Assembly: GCF_000814765.1 (NCBI RefSeq)
Contig: NZ_JWIC01000007.1
Location: 372,001 to 436,000 of the forward strand
Source: Pseudoalteromonas luteoviolacea
GTDB taxonomy: Bacteria; Pseudomonadota; Gammaproteobacteria; Enterobacterales; Alteromonadaceae
Reading direction: 5' to 3'
Length of the DNA stretch: 64,000 nucleotides
Positions within the stretch are counted from its first letter, which is position 1; the number at the start of each line of letters is the position of its first letter. Shown in pieces: positions 15,085-24,687 of this stretch. Below the pieces are notes generated by a model. The model saw nothing but the letters and a program-made list of their open reading frames with translations, was not told where the DNA came from and searched no databases. The position numbers were made by a program, and so were the translations under genes.

Positions 15085-15966
15085 GTGAGTTGCAGTGATA
15101 AGTTAGCTTGCATGTTATTGGTGGCTGCTTGTACCTTTAGTTTAAGTGTATACGCGCATGGTGTGCACATATATCTTGATGATCAGTTAGATTTTGAGCT
15201 ACTCAGCTCTAAAGTCAGGCAACCTGAAAACATCGCGGGTGCAACTAATCTGCTTGTACTCTCAAAGATTGAAGACATGAAGGTGCACTATGTTAAGTCA
15301 AGCCGCAAGCGCGCGATTAAATCTTTGCAGCAGTCTAATGTTGCGGCCTGTAACCTCAATATGATTAAAAATGAGGAAAGGAAAAGCGAGTACCTGTTTA
15401 GTTTACCTGTCAATTTTTATTGGGCGCATAAGTTGTATTCACATCATGACTTATCACTGGCTCCACTACCCGTTTTAAACACGCAAAATGAGATATCTTC
15501 TCTTGTTGAGCTATTTAAATCATATAATCAAACCGCGATTGTGATAGCTGAAAACTTTTCTTATGGTGACTTCCTAGATGCTCAACTGGATAAAATTGAC
15601 CGAAAAAACCTGATATTCAGGGGCGGTGCGGATCATTATGAGACTGTATACCGTATGTTCATTTCAAAACGTGTTGATTTTCTTCTCAATTATCCTGCTG
15701 AATTTCATCGATTTAGCAATCATGTTAATTTGCCGGTGCGCTCATATCACATTGCTGGATCACCCAAGATCATAGTGGGGCATTTTATGTGCAATAAAAC
15801 GGAAGTAAGTCGTCAGTTTATTGCAAAAGTTAATCAAATTATGTTGAGCGTGTATGATAAGCCGCCATTTTTAAATGCACACTTTGACTATTTACCTGAA
15901 AAAGAACATCAGGAGCTCAAAGCATTTATAGAGCAATATTTTAAGCGCAGCTTGCAAGCTGATTGA
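15085..15966 (+). CDS. Periplasmic solute-binding-like protein
   Basis: 293 residues from GTG 15085, with GAGG eight bases upstream; the in-frame ATG at 15112 is possible but would shorten the signal peptide (CMLLVAACTFSLSVYAHG). The size and pattern fit the SBP_bac_3-like periplasmic proteins common in Alteromonadales (SLQQSNVAACNLNMIKNEER, KSEYLFSLPVNFYWAHKLY, IVIAENFSYGDFLD, MFISKRVDFLLNYPAE). These resemble amino-acid-binding proteins but stand alone without ABC permease genes and often have sensory or unknown roles. No transport genes are adjacent here either. Confidence 0.6.
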   Translation: MSCSDKLACMLLVAACTFSLSVYAHGVHIYLDDQLDFELLSSKVRQPENIAGATNLLVLSKIEDMKVHYVKSSRKRAIKSLQQSNVAACNLNMIKNEERKSEYLFSLPVNFYWAHKLYSHHDLSLAPLPVLNTQNEISSLVELFKSYNQTAIVIAENFSYGDFLDAQLDKIDRKNLIFRGGADHYETVYRMFISKRVDFLLNYPAEFHRFSNHVNLPVRSYHIAGSPKIIVGHFMCNKTEVSRQFIAKVNQIMLSVYDKPPFLNAHFDYLPEKEHQELKAFIEQYFKRSLQAD

Positions 15967-16186
15967 TTGTTAAAACGAGCTCGTAGTGAGAGTAGCGCGT
16001 CTACAAGTACATCAGTATTGGTTCTAATCATTACTTATTTAATTGTGTATTCAGTTTTGTATACTATATTAAAACCGAATAAATAATAGACCATAGCCTA
16101 TTCGCTCATTTGATTTAAATAAACCATTGAGCTCGTTGTCGCCATGCCTTAGTATTGAGTCAATTGCAGTCAGAAAGTATTACAAT

Positions 16187-16570
16187 ATGGAACTTGTTAG
16201 ACCCCTAGAACCTATACTTATTATTGATGATGTTGAAGAAGTACGCAGTTACTTGGTAGACATCTTAGAGAACTTAGGATTCGAAGAAATCTACGAATCA
16301 AAGGACTTCACCTCGGCTAAACCTTTATTAGAGTCCAAAGCGCCCAACGTGCTCTTTTTAGACATTGAGCTGCCCGATACAGACGGTACGCAAATTCTAG
16401 AATATGTGAATGACCAGTTTCCAAACACACATGTGATTATGTGTTCTGGCCACAATAGTCTGGAGAATGTGCAAAACACATGGGAGCTCGGAGCCAAAGG
16501 TTTCATCGCAAAACCCTTCAATGCTAAAAAAGTTGATACCGTAATGAAAAGGTTAGAAATGATTGCATGA
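16187..16570 (+). CDS. Stand-alone receiver-domain response regulator
   Basis: 127 residues from ATG 16187; a longer frame from TTG 16127 lacks similarity in its extension. It is a CheY-like receiver with acidic pair Asp14-Asp15 (LIIDDVEEVR), phospho-acceptor Asp59 in VLFLDIELPDTDG, the Ser of MCSGHNS, and Lys in FIAKPFN. There is no output domain, so it must act by protein contact. The stop overlaps the start of the moxR-like gene (ATGA), so it is translationally coupled to the MoxR-DUF58-TgpA operon, an unusual first gene for that operon. Confidence 0.88.
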   Translation: MELVRPLEPILIIDDVEEVRSYLVDILENLGFEEIYESKDFTSAKPLLESKAPNVLFLDIELPDTDGTQILEYVNDQFPNTHVIMCSGHNSLENVQNTWELGAKGFIAKPFNAKKVDTVMKRLEMIA

Positions 16571-17478
16571 GCCAACTGACAACAAAGATAATTGAAGATC
16601 TCTCTCAACTTATTTTGGGCAAAAATGAGCAACTTAAGTTAGCTTTATGTTGTTTGTTGAGCAAAGGACACTTGCTTATTGAAGATTTGCCTGGAATGGG
16701 CAAGACCACCCTATCCCATGGTTTGGCAAATGTACTTGGCTTGAGCTATCAGCGGGTTCAGTTTACGAGTGACCTGTTACCAGCAGACATTACGGGTTCG
16801 AGTATTTTTAATTCTCAAACTCATACTTTTGATTTTCATCCTGGGCCCATTTTTAGTCAGATTCTATTAGCAGATGAAATAAACCGAGCCAGTCCAAAAA
16901 CACAAAGCGCATTGTTAGAAGCCATGGAAGAAGGCCAAGTTACGATAGACGGACAAACACATGGACTTGCCCAACCCTTTTTTGTTATTGCGACTCAAAA
17001 TCCATTGCATCAGTCTGGTACGCACCCGTTACCAGAGTCTCAGCTAGATCGTTTTTTCATGAGAATAAGCCTTGGTTACCCAGATTCAGAAGTTGAGAAA
17101 AGTTTGATTTTGCAAGGTAATAAGCGAACCTTCGAGACACGACAGCTCGAATGTAACATGACAGACGAGCAACTTTTTGCGCTTCAAGATGAAGTGATGA
17201 AAGTGAAGCTTTCAGATCCAGTTGTTCAGTACATTCTTGATTTGGTGAGATACACTCGAGACTCTGGCGAGTTTAGCGACCCACTTTCACCTCGTGCGAG
17301 TATCGCGCTTGGTCTATCTGCACGCGCTTATGCGCTCATATCAGGTAGAGATTACACATTACCGGATGATGTACAGGCTATATTTGGCTGTGTCGCTGGA
17401 CATAGGTTAAATATCCCATGTAGTGAGCAGTTGGATGTTGTAAATTCAATCTTCAAACAAGTACCGGTGCCTGTGTAA
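16567..17478 (+). CDS. MoxR-family AAA+ ATPase
   Basis: 303 residues. Walker A is GMGKTT at 43-48 and Walker B LLADEIN at 100-106, followed by the MoxR signature RASPKTQSALLEAMEEGQV and sensor 1 (FFVIATQNPLHQSGTHPLPE). The C terminus is the usual lid (FSDPLSPRASIALGLSARAYALI). MoxR proteins act as chaperones for assembly or metal insertion, generally with a DUF58 partner, which is encoded next (overlap of one base). With the transglutaminase it forms the conserved MoxR-DUF58-TgpA set of gammaproteobacteria. Confidence 0.93.
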   Translation: MSQLTTKIIEDLSQLILGKNEQLKLALCCLLSKGHLLIEDLPGMGKTTLSHGLANVLGLSYQRVQFTSDLLPADITGSSIFNSQTHTFDFHPGPIFSQILLADEINRASPKTQSALLEAMEEGQVTIDGQTHGLAQPFFVIATQNPLHQSGTHPLPESQLDRFFMRISLGYPDSEVEKSLILQGNKRTFETRQLECNMTDEQLFALQDEVMKVKLSDPVVQYILDLVRYTRDSGEFSDPLSPRASIALGLSARAYALISGRDYTLPDDVQAIFGCVAGHRLNIPCSEQLDVVNSIFKQVPVPV

Positions 17479-18428
17479 TGACATTGCCTTTTTATAAGCA
17501 ATGGATCGAAAAAGTCATAACTAAGAAGCATAGCGCAAACAGTATTACACTTGCGCACAACAATATTTACGTGGTGCCCTCTTTGCGAGGCTTGTATTTT
17601 CTCGTCTTTGCACTTTTAAACTTTGTTATCGGTATTAATTATCAGAATAATTTGATCCTTGGTGTATCATATTTGATGTTAATGCTACAAATATCCTCAT
17701 TATTTTATGGCTACTTTAATTTGCATGGTGTCAAACTTGAGCTGTTAGACATACGCAACAATTTTTGCGGTAACCATAATGAAGCGAAATTCCGGGTCTT
17801 CTCAAAAAAAAATGTGATCTCTTTGTCAGTGATCAGTGCCGAATATGACAGCGATGGATTAACAGAGTGTAACTTATTTGAGCCAACCACTGGGCAGGTT
17901 TCGGCCCTAAGACTGCAACAAAGAGGGAAGTATCAAGGGGGTAAATTTAAAATCCACAGCTGTTACCCTTTCGGCTTGGTTAATGTCTGGAGTTATCTAG
18001 TGAGTGACAAAACCTTTTACGTTTACCCTTTACCACTAAAGTGCCCATTAGATTTACATGAAGTACAAGACTTGGGAGAAGATACCGAGTTACTAGCAAA
18101 AAGATCAGATAGTCTGGATGAATTCTCCGGTCTAAAGTCATATCAAAAAGGTATGAACAGAAATCGCATTTCATGGCGTCACTTTGCAAAAAATCATGAG
18201 CTTTTGGTGAAAGACTATACAGGGGATAATCACGGTATTAGCTTAACGTTAGACTACAGCTTAGTGGAAGGTAGCAAAGAAACCCGTTTATCAAAACTTT
18301 GTTATCAGGTACTCGAAGCCGATAGGTTAGGACATGAATTCGCTTTAAAATTACCTGGGTTTCACATTCAAGCCAGTAATGGAGAAAAGCATGTGTTGGC
18401 TTGTTTGGAGAGTTTAAGTGAATGTTAG
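17478..18428 (+). CDS. DUF58 protein, membrane-anchored
   Basis: 316 residues. Two adjacent transmembrane helices lie at about residues 35-75 (GLYFLVFALLNFVIGI, LGVSYLMLMLQISSLFYGYF). The soluble part carries the DUF58 signature DEFSGLKSYQKGMNRNRISWRHFAK near residue 215-240, split here as FSGLKSYQKGMNRNRISW. DUF58 proteins are von Willebrand-A-like partners of MoxR ATPases. The gene starts on the last base of the moxR stop and overlaps the next gene by 11 bases, so the three are tightly coupled. Confidence 0.88.
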   Translation: MTLPFYKQWIEKVITKKHSANSITLAHNNIYVVPSLRGLYFLVFALLNFVIGINYQNNLILGVSYLMLMLQISSLFYGYFNLHGVKLELLDIRNNFCGNHNEAKFRVFSKKNVISLSVISAEYDSDGLTECNLFEPTTGQVSALRLQQRGKYQGGKFKIHSCYPFGLVNVWSYLVSDKTFYVYPLPLKCPLDLHEVQDLGEDTELLAKRSDSLDEFSGLKSYQKGMNRNRISWRHFAKNHELLVKDYTGDNHGISLTLDYSLVEGSKETRLSKLCYQVLEADRLGHEFALKLPGFHIQASNGEKHVLACLESLSEC

Positions 18429-20370
18429 AGACTTAATAGCGAAAAATACGCTCATTACGTCATTTGTTTACTGTGGCGTCTCATTACTTCTGTTCCAAAG
18501 CTTAGGGTATGTATTTTGCGTCTCGATTCTACTCATCTGTATTTTTAAACTGAGTGTGTCCACTGGTGCTGTTAAAAAGCCGTCAAACATCATCATTAAT
18601 TTATTGGCTATCACGGTCATCGTTGTGGTGTTTCTGTCTCTTGGATTTCAAAAAACCATAGAAATGTTTGTGGCAATGCTATTGGGTGCCTGCTCACTAA
18701 AAATGCTTAAGGTAGCAACGAAACAGCAGGCTCAAAGCGTCTATCTACTGAATTTTTTTACCTACCCTTGTTTTTATTTGTTCTCGCAAAATATCTTGTC
18801 CTTTTTATTTGTCGCAGCACTTTTGTTACTTAACTTGTCTCAGTTATTTAGCGTGACACACCACTTGCCAATCAAGCAATCAATAAACAACTCGGTTAGA
18901 AAGTTTATATTTAGTTTACCTCTTGCCATTTTGATGGTTGTCCTAGTGCCTAAACTGCCCCCTTTTTGGCAGTTACCTAATGCTAAAAATGCGGCTACAG
19001 GATTATCTGAAGATGTAGACCCGTTTCAGATATCCGATTTATCTCGTTCTTCTGAACTCGCATTTAGAGCATTACTTCCTGAATCTAGTGGGTTTCAACC
19101 GCCTTTTTATTGGCGAGCGATTATTCACGACAGTTTTGATGGAAAAAGGTGGGGAATGTCTAATTTGCAGGCTAGACCTTTGGTGAAAACATACGAACCA
19201 GTTGGCTCATCAACTTACTCTGTTATATCTAACCCTTCTAATACGCGTTGGCTTTACACGCTTGGCGCAGGTTTACCGGCTAGCAATGGCACTAAGGTGA
19301 ATTACTTTGGCATACTGTATCAAAAGAATTTGAGTAATAAGCCGATGCAGTACGAGGTCTCGCCAATAAAACTGGATGATGCGAGAGCATCTCAGTGGGA
19401 GCTTAACTTAAATACGCGTCTACCGAGCGATATAAATCCCAAAGCCATCGCTTTAGCGAAACAGCTCAATCAAACAGCCTCTTCGACCGAAGCGTTTATT
19501 ATTAATATGAAAGCATTTTTCTTGGCGCAGAGTTTTCAGTATAGTTTGTCCCCTCCCAGTATTAATTCAAAGCATGCCATTGATGAATTTTTGTTTGAAA
19601 CCCAAGAAGGTTTCTGTGGCCATTATGCTTCTTCAGCCGCTTTTTTGATGCGCTCAGTGGGGATCCCGACGCGTCTTGTTTCTGGCTACTTGGGGGGAGA
19701 ATTTAATGATGAGAGTAATTATTATGCGGTTTATCAGTATGATGCTCATGCTTGGGTTGAGTATTACGTGCCACAATTAGGGTGGCAAAGGCTTGATCCA
19801 ACCGCTTGGGTTTCACCACAAAGAATACTGGGCTCTTTATCCGATATGGTCGACTTAGAACAAGAATTTAACGAGAACCTAGGTTTTAGCCTACATGCCT
19901 TTTCTGACATTGCTGCTGTAAATTGGTTGCGTCTGAAGTTAGAACAAATCGATTTTCAGTGGACTCGCTGGGTGCTGAATTTTGATGATAAAAAGCAGTC
20001 TTCGCTACTGGAAATGCTTTTTGGTCAAAAAAATAAGCTGTTACCCGCTCTCAGTGTCGTTGTGTTGTTGATCATCGTATTTGGGCTCTGGTTTATATAC
20101 CTCACTATGAGGTCAAAATTTCGAGAGCCAAAAGAAGTCAGAATTTATAATCACTTAATGATGTTGAGTGACGAAAAATCTGATAAATTAACGCCAAAGC
20201 AGATATTTGAGCGTCTAAAGGTACAATGGCCTAGTGCGGCTGATGAGCTCACTGAATTTTATAGATTGTTCGAAAGTGCACGATACAACGCACAGCCACT
20301 TTCTTCTCATCAGTATCGAAGGTTGTCTCAACTCAATAAACAAATAATAAAAAAGGCAAAAATAAAATAA
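18418..20370 (+). CDS. TgpA-type membrane transglutaminase-like protein
   Basis: 650 residues from GTG 18418. The N-terminal third is a bundle of transmembrane helices (DUF3488-like), followed by a periplasmic transglutaminase-like domain with catalytic triad Cys400 ([19 protein letters not shown]), His444 ([10 protein letters not shown]) and Asp460 ([10 protein letters not shown]). A further transmembrane helix is near 545-565 ([20 protein letters not shown]), then a cytoplasmic tail of DUF4129 type. In Pseudomonas the homologue TgpA is essential and thought to act on peptides of the envelope; the same is inferred here. It is co-operonic with MoxR and DUF58 genes and one base from the antiporter gene. 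Confidence 0.92.
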   Translation: MNVRDLIAKNTLITSFVYCGVSLLLFQSLGYVFCVSILLICIFKLSVSTGAVKKPSNIIINLLAITVIVVVFLSLGFQKTIEMFVAMLLGACSLKMLKVATKQQAQSVYLLNFFTYPCFYLFSQNILSFLFVAALLLLNLSQLFSVTHHLPIKQSINNSVRKFIFSLPLAILMVVLVPKLPPFWQLPNAKNAATGLSEDVDPFQISDLSRSSELAFRALLPESSGFQPPFYWRAIIHDSFDGKRWGMSNLQARPLVKTYEPVGSSTYSVISNPSNTRWLYTLGAGLPASNGTKVNYFGILYQKNLSNKPMQYEVSPIKLDDARASQWELNLNTRLPSDINPKAIALAKQLNQTASSTEAFIINMKAFFLAQSFQYSLSPPSINSKHAIDEFLFETQEGFCGHYASSAAFLMRSVGIPTRLVSGYLGGEFNDESNYYAVYQYDAHAWVEYYVPQLGWQRLDPTAWVSPQRILGSLSDMVDLEQEFNENLGFSLHAFSDIAAVNWLRLKLEQIDFQWTRWVLNFDDKKQSSLLEMLFGQKNKLLPALSVVVLLIIVFGLWFIYLTMRSKFREPKEVRIYNHLMMLSDEKSDKLTPKQIFERLKVQWPSAADELTEFYRLFESARYNAQPLSSHQYRRLSQLNKQIIKKAKIK

Positions 20371-20371
20371 T

Positions 20372-21694
20372 ATGAATGCAGTACTTATTGGGGTCATTTT
20401 AATGCTTGGCCTCTCACTATTTCGAGTTAATGTAATAGTGGCGATGACAATCAGTGCCTTAGTCGCAGGCTTAACTGCTGGCTTAGGGCTTGAAAACACA
20501 CTCAATGCTTTTAATAATGGCTTGTCTGGCGGTGCTGAGATAGCGCTAAGCTATGCGATGCTCGGTGCCTTTGCGGTCGCAATATCTAAATCAGGCTTGA
20601 CCTTAATTCTGGCAAATAAGCTATTAAGCTTGGTGAACAGTAAAAATAAAGACTCTGCCTCATACCTCAGTATGCTTATTCTGTTGGTGATTATGTGCTG
20701 TGCAATTGCGTCTCAAAACCTCGTGCCAGTCCATATTGCATTCATACCCATTTTGATCCCTCCTCTAATTGTTATTTTTAATAAGCTAAAAATGGACAGA
20801 CGTGCCATTGCATGTGTTTTGACATTTGGTCTTGCCACGTCATACATGGTCTTGCCTTATGGCTTTGGTGGGATTTATTTATATTCGATTTTGCATAAAA
20901 ACTTAATTGACAACGGTCTTGAGATCATAAACACAGATGTACCTTACGCAATGATAATACCGGCAGTAGGCATGTTGATAGGCTTATTCATTGCCGTGTT
21001 TTTCAGTTATCGAAAACCAAGAGACTACCAATCAAGCGAAATGACATCAGAGCGCAGCGATTTGGTAGTAGAAGATCAACGTAAAGTATTGATTGCTGGT
21101 GGTATCGCTGTTGTATGTTCACTACTTGCGCAGAATGTCAGTGGTTCAATGATTTTAGGTGGACTTGTCGGTGTGATGATGTTTGCTTTGTTCGGTTTGA
21201 TAAAATGGGAACAAAACTCAGATATCTTCACCAAAGGTGTGGCGATGATGGCAATGATTGGCTTTATTATGATCTCTGCACAAGGGTTTGCTTCAGTGAT
21301 GAAAGAAACCGGTGATGTCGCTTCTTTGGTACAAACTTGTGCAAATCTAATTGGAGATAGTAAGCCTATCGCTGCAGCGGTCATTTTGCTTGTTGGGTTA
21401 CTCATAACTATGGGGATTGGCAGTTCATTTTCGACAGTGCCAATCATCGCGACATTATTTGTACCGCTCTCTTTAGAGGTCGGTTTCTCAGCAATGGCAA
21501 CCGTTGCATTGGTTGGCACTGCGGGAGCATTGGGCGATGCAGGCTCCCCTGCGTCAGACTCAACATTAGGACCCACTTCAGGATTAAATACCGATGGTCA
21601 GCACGACCATATTTGGGATTCTGTTGTCCCAACCTTTATTCATTTTAACATACCGCTGCTTGTCTTCGGCTGGATTGCAGCCATGGTGTTGTAA
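20372..21694 (+). CDS. NhaC-like Na+/H+ antiporter family protein
   Basis: 440 residues with about eleven transmembrane helices. The pattern matches the Na+/H+ antiporter family of NhaC relation: N-terminal [20 protein letters not shown], then [20 protein letters not shown], a central [19 protein letters not shown] and the C-terminal [20 protein letters not shown], where polar residues break the helix as in ion-transport sites. It follows the transglutaminase stop by one base, so it belongs to the same transcript, although its function (sodium or amino-acid linked exchange) need not be related. A strong terminator follows. Confidence 0.88.
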   Translation: MNAVLIGVILMLGLSLFRVNVIVAMTISALVAGLTAGLGLENTLNAFNNGLSGGAEIALSYAMLGAFAVAISKSGLTLILANKLLSLVNSKNKDSASYLSMLILLVIMCCAIASQNLVPVHIAFIPILIPPLIVIFNKLKMDRRAIACVLTFGLATSYMVLPYGFGGIYLYSILHKNLIDNGLEIINTDVPYAMIIPAVGMLIGLFIAVFFSYRKPRDYQSSEMTSERSDLVVEDQRKVLIAGGIAVVCSLLAQNVSGSMILGGLVGVMMFALFGLIKWEQNSDIFTKGVAMMAMIGFIMISAQGFASVMKETGDVASLVQTCANLIGDSKPIAAAVILLVGLLITMGIGSSFSTVPIIATLFVPLSLEVGFSAMATVALVGTAGALGDAGSPASDSTLGPTSGLNTDGQHDHIWDSVVPTFIHFNIPLLVFGWIAAMVL

Positions 21695-21703
21695 AGTTAG
21701 AAT

Positions 21704-21730
21704 GGGGCCATAAGGGCCCCTTTTTATTTT
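21704..21730 (+). terminator. Rho-independent terminator
   Basis: Stem GGGGCC (21704-21709) with GGCCCC (21715-21720), then TTTTTATTTT. It closes the receiver-MoxR-DUF58-TgpA-antiporter operon. Confidence 0.92.
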
Positions 21731-21893
21731 AGTCTCTTGTGCTTATTTTCATAAACATCAGTGTTTTTCAATGTGCGTTTCAAAATGAAAATATCAAACC
21801 ATCCATAAATTTTTAAAGAAATAAAATCAACAGCTTAAATGTTGGCCTGTTAACTGCAATCGTTTTGACAAGAACAAATGTGAGGACGAAAAT

Positions 21894-22763
21894 ATGAATG
21901 TAGTGTTCATTGGGGCTGGACAAGAAATGCTTGATTTAATGAAGTCGCTCAAACCCCTATGCCAAAGATTAAGTGCAATATGTGCGACCGCAGAGCCGAG
22001 TTTCGATATTGATAATAAATGTGCCCTGCTTTCCTATTCTCAGCTCGAAATTTTGCAGAGTATGAGTCTTGCGTTGAACTCATCTAAAGCGCAGGAGCAA
22101 ACAAGCCATATTGCAAATTTAGAGCTGTTGGCTTTACTTTGCCACACGCCAACCGAGGCGATGACCGTATTTAATCAATCCCTCAATACAGCTAACAACG
22201 TATTACCTATGTCAGACTTTGCAACTGACCTTATCGCCATTACTTATGGAGGAGAGACCGTTGTAGGCTCAAAGAACATTAATAATTTAACGGCGTTACC
22301 AAAAGAGGTTTTCCTTTCGAAAGACGTAAACACGTCCTTGGATGCAGTGTCTGTGATAGAAGATGCTGATTTAATCATATTTGGTCCTTGCAACCCAATT
22401 ACCGATTTAATGCCGTTATTATTAATTCATGACATAAGAAGAGCGCTTTTAGAAACGACCGCCAGTCGATTATTCATTGATATGCCTAACTCCACAAGTA
22501 AGCTGGTGAACAGCTGTACATCATCAGAATATTTGCATTGGATGAAATGCCAAATTGGCTATCAGTTCTTTGATGTGACGATTTCGAATCAATTTACTGA
22601 GATTGTAAAGTATCACTATCAAGAAAGTATGTCAGTGAGTCCTGAAGATGTCGTGCATAATAAGACGCTAGGTATGATGAGTACACTTTTTGATGTACCT
22701 AGTGCGTTGTCTGTCGAAGCAATGATTAATGCACAATTAAACATTGCACCTGCCAGATATTAG
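21894..22763 (+). CDS. Divergent CofD/YvcK-family protein
   Basis: 289 residues, soluble. The C-terminal half matches the CofD/YvcK pattern: VLPMSDFATDLIAITYGGET (YvcK has a similar LPMTD element), then the hallmark DADLIIFGPCNPITDLMPLL with LLIHDIRRALLETTASRL, the counterpart of the ADxIIxGPGSLYTSIIPNLL stretch. The N-terminal nucleotide loop is atypical (GAGQEMLDLMKSL instead of a GGGTG loop), so ligand binding may have changed. CofD enzymes transfer phospholactate in F420 synthesis; YvcK-type relatives are UDP-sugar-binding morphology and carbon-metabolism factors. I infer the latter group. AGGA precedes the ATG; the gene stands alone. Confidence 0.6.
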   Translation: MNVVFIGAGQEMLDLMKSLKPLCQRLSAICATAEPSFDIDNKCALLSYSQLEILQSMSLALNSSKAQEQTSHIANLELLALLCHTPTEAMTVFNQSLNTANNVLPMSDFATDLIAITYGGETVVGSKNINNLTALPKEVFLSKDVNTSLDAVSVIEDADLIIFGPCNPITDLMPLLLIHDIRRALLETTASRLFIDMPNSTSKLVNSCTSSEYLHWMKCQIGYQFFDVTISNQFTEIVKYHYQESMSVSPEDVVHNKTLGMMSTLFDVPSALSVEAMINAQLNIAPARY

Positions 22764-22779
22764 TGACTAGTCATGTGCT

Positions 22780-23772
22780 TCAGTGATTATTTGTGCAAGA
22801 CATTGCATTCTTTTGTTCACAGTAATGAAAATCTAGGTAGTATGAATCTTTATTGGTTTTTTTTCCTGTTTTAACATAATGATATAGAAGCTCAGCACTT
22901 TTCATGCCCATTTGATACGGTTTTTGACCGATGTTAATTGTGGATAATCCGAGTCCTAGGGCTTTCAGTTGAATGTTTTCTGTGTCTGCGGAGATGATAA
23001 TCACTTTTTGTGCCGTGATATCGCCTTTGTATTTGTTTAGCGATGGTATGTAATCTTCACTGAATTGAGCAAAACCCGCCACCGCAATAAAAATTGGTGG
23101 GTTTTCGTAGTTTAGAATGGTGATCAATTGGTTTAGTGCTTCGTCACGTTTACCCAAAGTATAGAGAGGGCAGCGTTCGTATTCTATCCACCCTGATTGT
23201 CCTTCTAGTTTCTTAGTGCCATCTCCTGACAATGCAAATCTCACCCCTTCTATTCTTTTATTCAAATTGGGTGTTGTGTAGTGACCTGATTGAATACATA
23301 TAGGTTGAGGATTTTGGCTTTTGTACTTTCTTGCAGCTTCACCAAGTGCTACCCCAAAATCGAAGTTGTTGGTGCCCAGATAGGCCATACGAAATTCACG
23401 TTGTTGCACAAGCAAGTCAGAGTCAAATGTGACGACAGGGATCCCTTTTTTTTGAGCATACTGCAATGCCCCAGCGACAAGGTGGTTTGAGTCAGTCGTC
23501 GATATTAACAGCCCATCTATGCCTTTATCTATGTACTCTTTCACAATGAGTACTTGTGTCCGAACATCTTGGTAGTCATCTGCCCCGTCATAGACACATT
23601 TTAGGTCATTTTGTTTGCGAGCGAACGCTTTACAGCCAGTAAACGCTTGCTGATAAAAGCTGTCGTTTTGTGTTTTGCCAATTAAGGCAAAAGTAAATTG
23701 TGCAAGTGCACATGGACTTAATAAAGCTAGTCCAACAGCTAAGTAGTATGTAATACGCTTCACATCAGTCAC
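22780..23772 (-). CDS. Periplasmic sugar-binding-like protein (Peripla_BP_4 type)
   Basis: 330 residues from GTG 23772, preceded by AAGGA; an open frame extends to 23865 but its extra 31 residues would precede the signal peptide (ITYYLAVGLALLSPCALAQ). The mature protein has the LacI/ribose-binding fold pattern: TFALIGKTQNDSFYQQAFTG, a DYQDVRTQVLIVKEYIDKGI, DGLLISTTDS, GIPVVTFDSDL, YLGTNNFDFGVALGEAARKY and the C-terminal STINIGQKPYQMGMKSAELL. This is a periplasmic binding protein fold, but there are no permease or ATPase genes here, so it may feed a sensor or a distant transporter. It converges with the CofD-like gene. Confidence 0.8.
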   Translation of the reverse strand: MTDVKRITYYLAVGLALLSPCALAQFTFALIGKTQNDSFYQQAFTGCKAFARKQNDLKCVYDGADDYQDVRTQVLIVKEYIDKGIDGLLISTTDSNHLVAGALQYAQKKGIPVVTFDSDLLVQQREFRMAYLGTNNFDFGVALGEAARKYKSQNPQPICIQSGHYTTPNLNKRIEGVRFALSGDGTKKLEGQSGWIEYERCPLYTLGKRDEALNQLITILNYENPPIFIAVAGFAQFSEDYIPSLNKYKGDITAQKVIIISADTENIQLKALGLGLSTINIGQKPYQMGMKSAELLYHYVKTGKKTNKDSYYLDFHYCEQKNAMSCTNNH

Positions 23773-23898
23773 TAATTCTAAGTCCTTGACTAATTTATGA
23801 TATGTCACCTTAACGTTTAGAGTGTAACGTGTTTTTATGTGATAGCAATGAATTAGATCATGCAACTTGAATGTACTTATGTACTCTTTAATTACTAT

Positions 23899-24573
23899 TT
23901 ATGATTCCACTTTTGCTTTTTGATTACTCAGTGCTAGCTCTAGTATGGTGATATGGCGAGACACTTTAGAGGCAAGAAGCCGACTGAATGCACCGAAAAA
24001 ATAAATAATCGGGATGATATATGCGATGGACAATACCCAATCGAGCTCAATTTCACTGAGTTTATCAAGCGAAATAAGCAAAGCAAGTATGCCGGGAGCA
24101 AAGCCGATCCGTTCTATTGACCCAACCAACAATGCCGTTTTTTGTTCAAATATATGCTTTTGAGCTTTGACTTCGAGTAATACCAGTTCAAGTTGTTCTG
24201 GGCGTTTTGTCGCAAGGTAATTGATGTATCTTTTGTCTATGCTTTCGGTCTCTTGGGCGTTTGCGTAAATGATGTTAAATGGGTTTTTGAAATGCTTGCT
24301 AATTTCCTTGCTTCTGACAATGAACAACAGTGCTGGATGCGCAATAATCCCAAAGTAGCCTGATAACAGCAGTACTAAAGAAGTAATTTTAAAAGTCTCT
24401 AATCGCGTCAATTGCCATATAAAGGCGATAATGATGGCGAACAAAATGAGTGATAGATAAAAAGCGTATAGCTTAAATTCAAGGTGCTTAGGCAGTCTGC
24501 TGCCTTGTTTACATAAAATAGTTTCTCGTCGGCTTAAGCCTTGTAATGCCCTATATATCGAGTCAGACACCAC
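23899..24573 (-). CDS. Membrane protein of unknown function
   Basis: 224 residues with four likely transmembrane helices: two near residues 33-85 (YAFYLSLILFAIIIAFIWQL, ITSLVLLLSGYFGIIAHPAL) and two near 155-195. A GGGAG site allows GTG 24573 or GTG 24570. Between the pairs lies a cytoplasmic helical segment (RPEQLELVLLEVKAQKHIFE). I do not recognise the family. It lies downstream of the glycosyltransferase gene on the same strand but a weak hairpin separates them. Confidence 0.6.
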   Translation of the reverse strand: MVSDSIYRALQGLSRRETILCKQGSRLPKHLEFKLYAFYLSLILFAIIIAFIWQLTRLETFKITSLVLLLSGYFGIIAHPALLFIVRSKEISKHFKNPFNIIYANAQETESIDKRYINYLATKRPEQLELVLLEVKAQKHIFEQKTALLVGSIERIGFAPGILALLISLDKLSEIELDWVLSIAYIIPIIYFFGAFSRLLASKVSRHITILELALSNQKAKVES

Positions 24574-24607
24574 GCTACTCCCTGTTTTGTTTGTGTCATT
24601 AAATACA

Positions 24608-24631
24608 AGGTGCCTTCTAAAAGAGACACCT
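24608..24631 (-). terminator. Weak hairpin after glycosyltransferase gene
   Basis: On the minus strand AGGTG-TC-TCT and AGA-AGG-CACCT pair imperfectly around a T-rich loop; no long T run follows. It could be a weak terminator. Confidence 0.35.
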
Positions 24632-24687
24632 CTATATATTAGGTATAGAACAAAACGATTATTTGTCGCGTAGTGCTTTGCTAAAAT

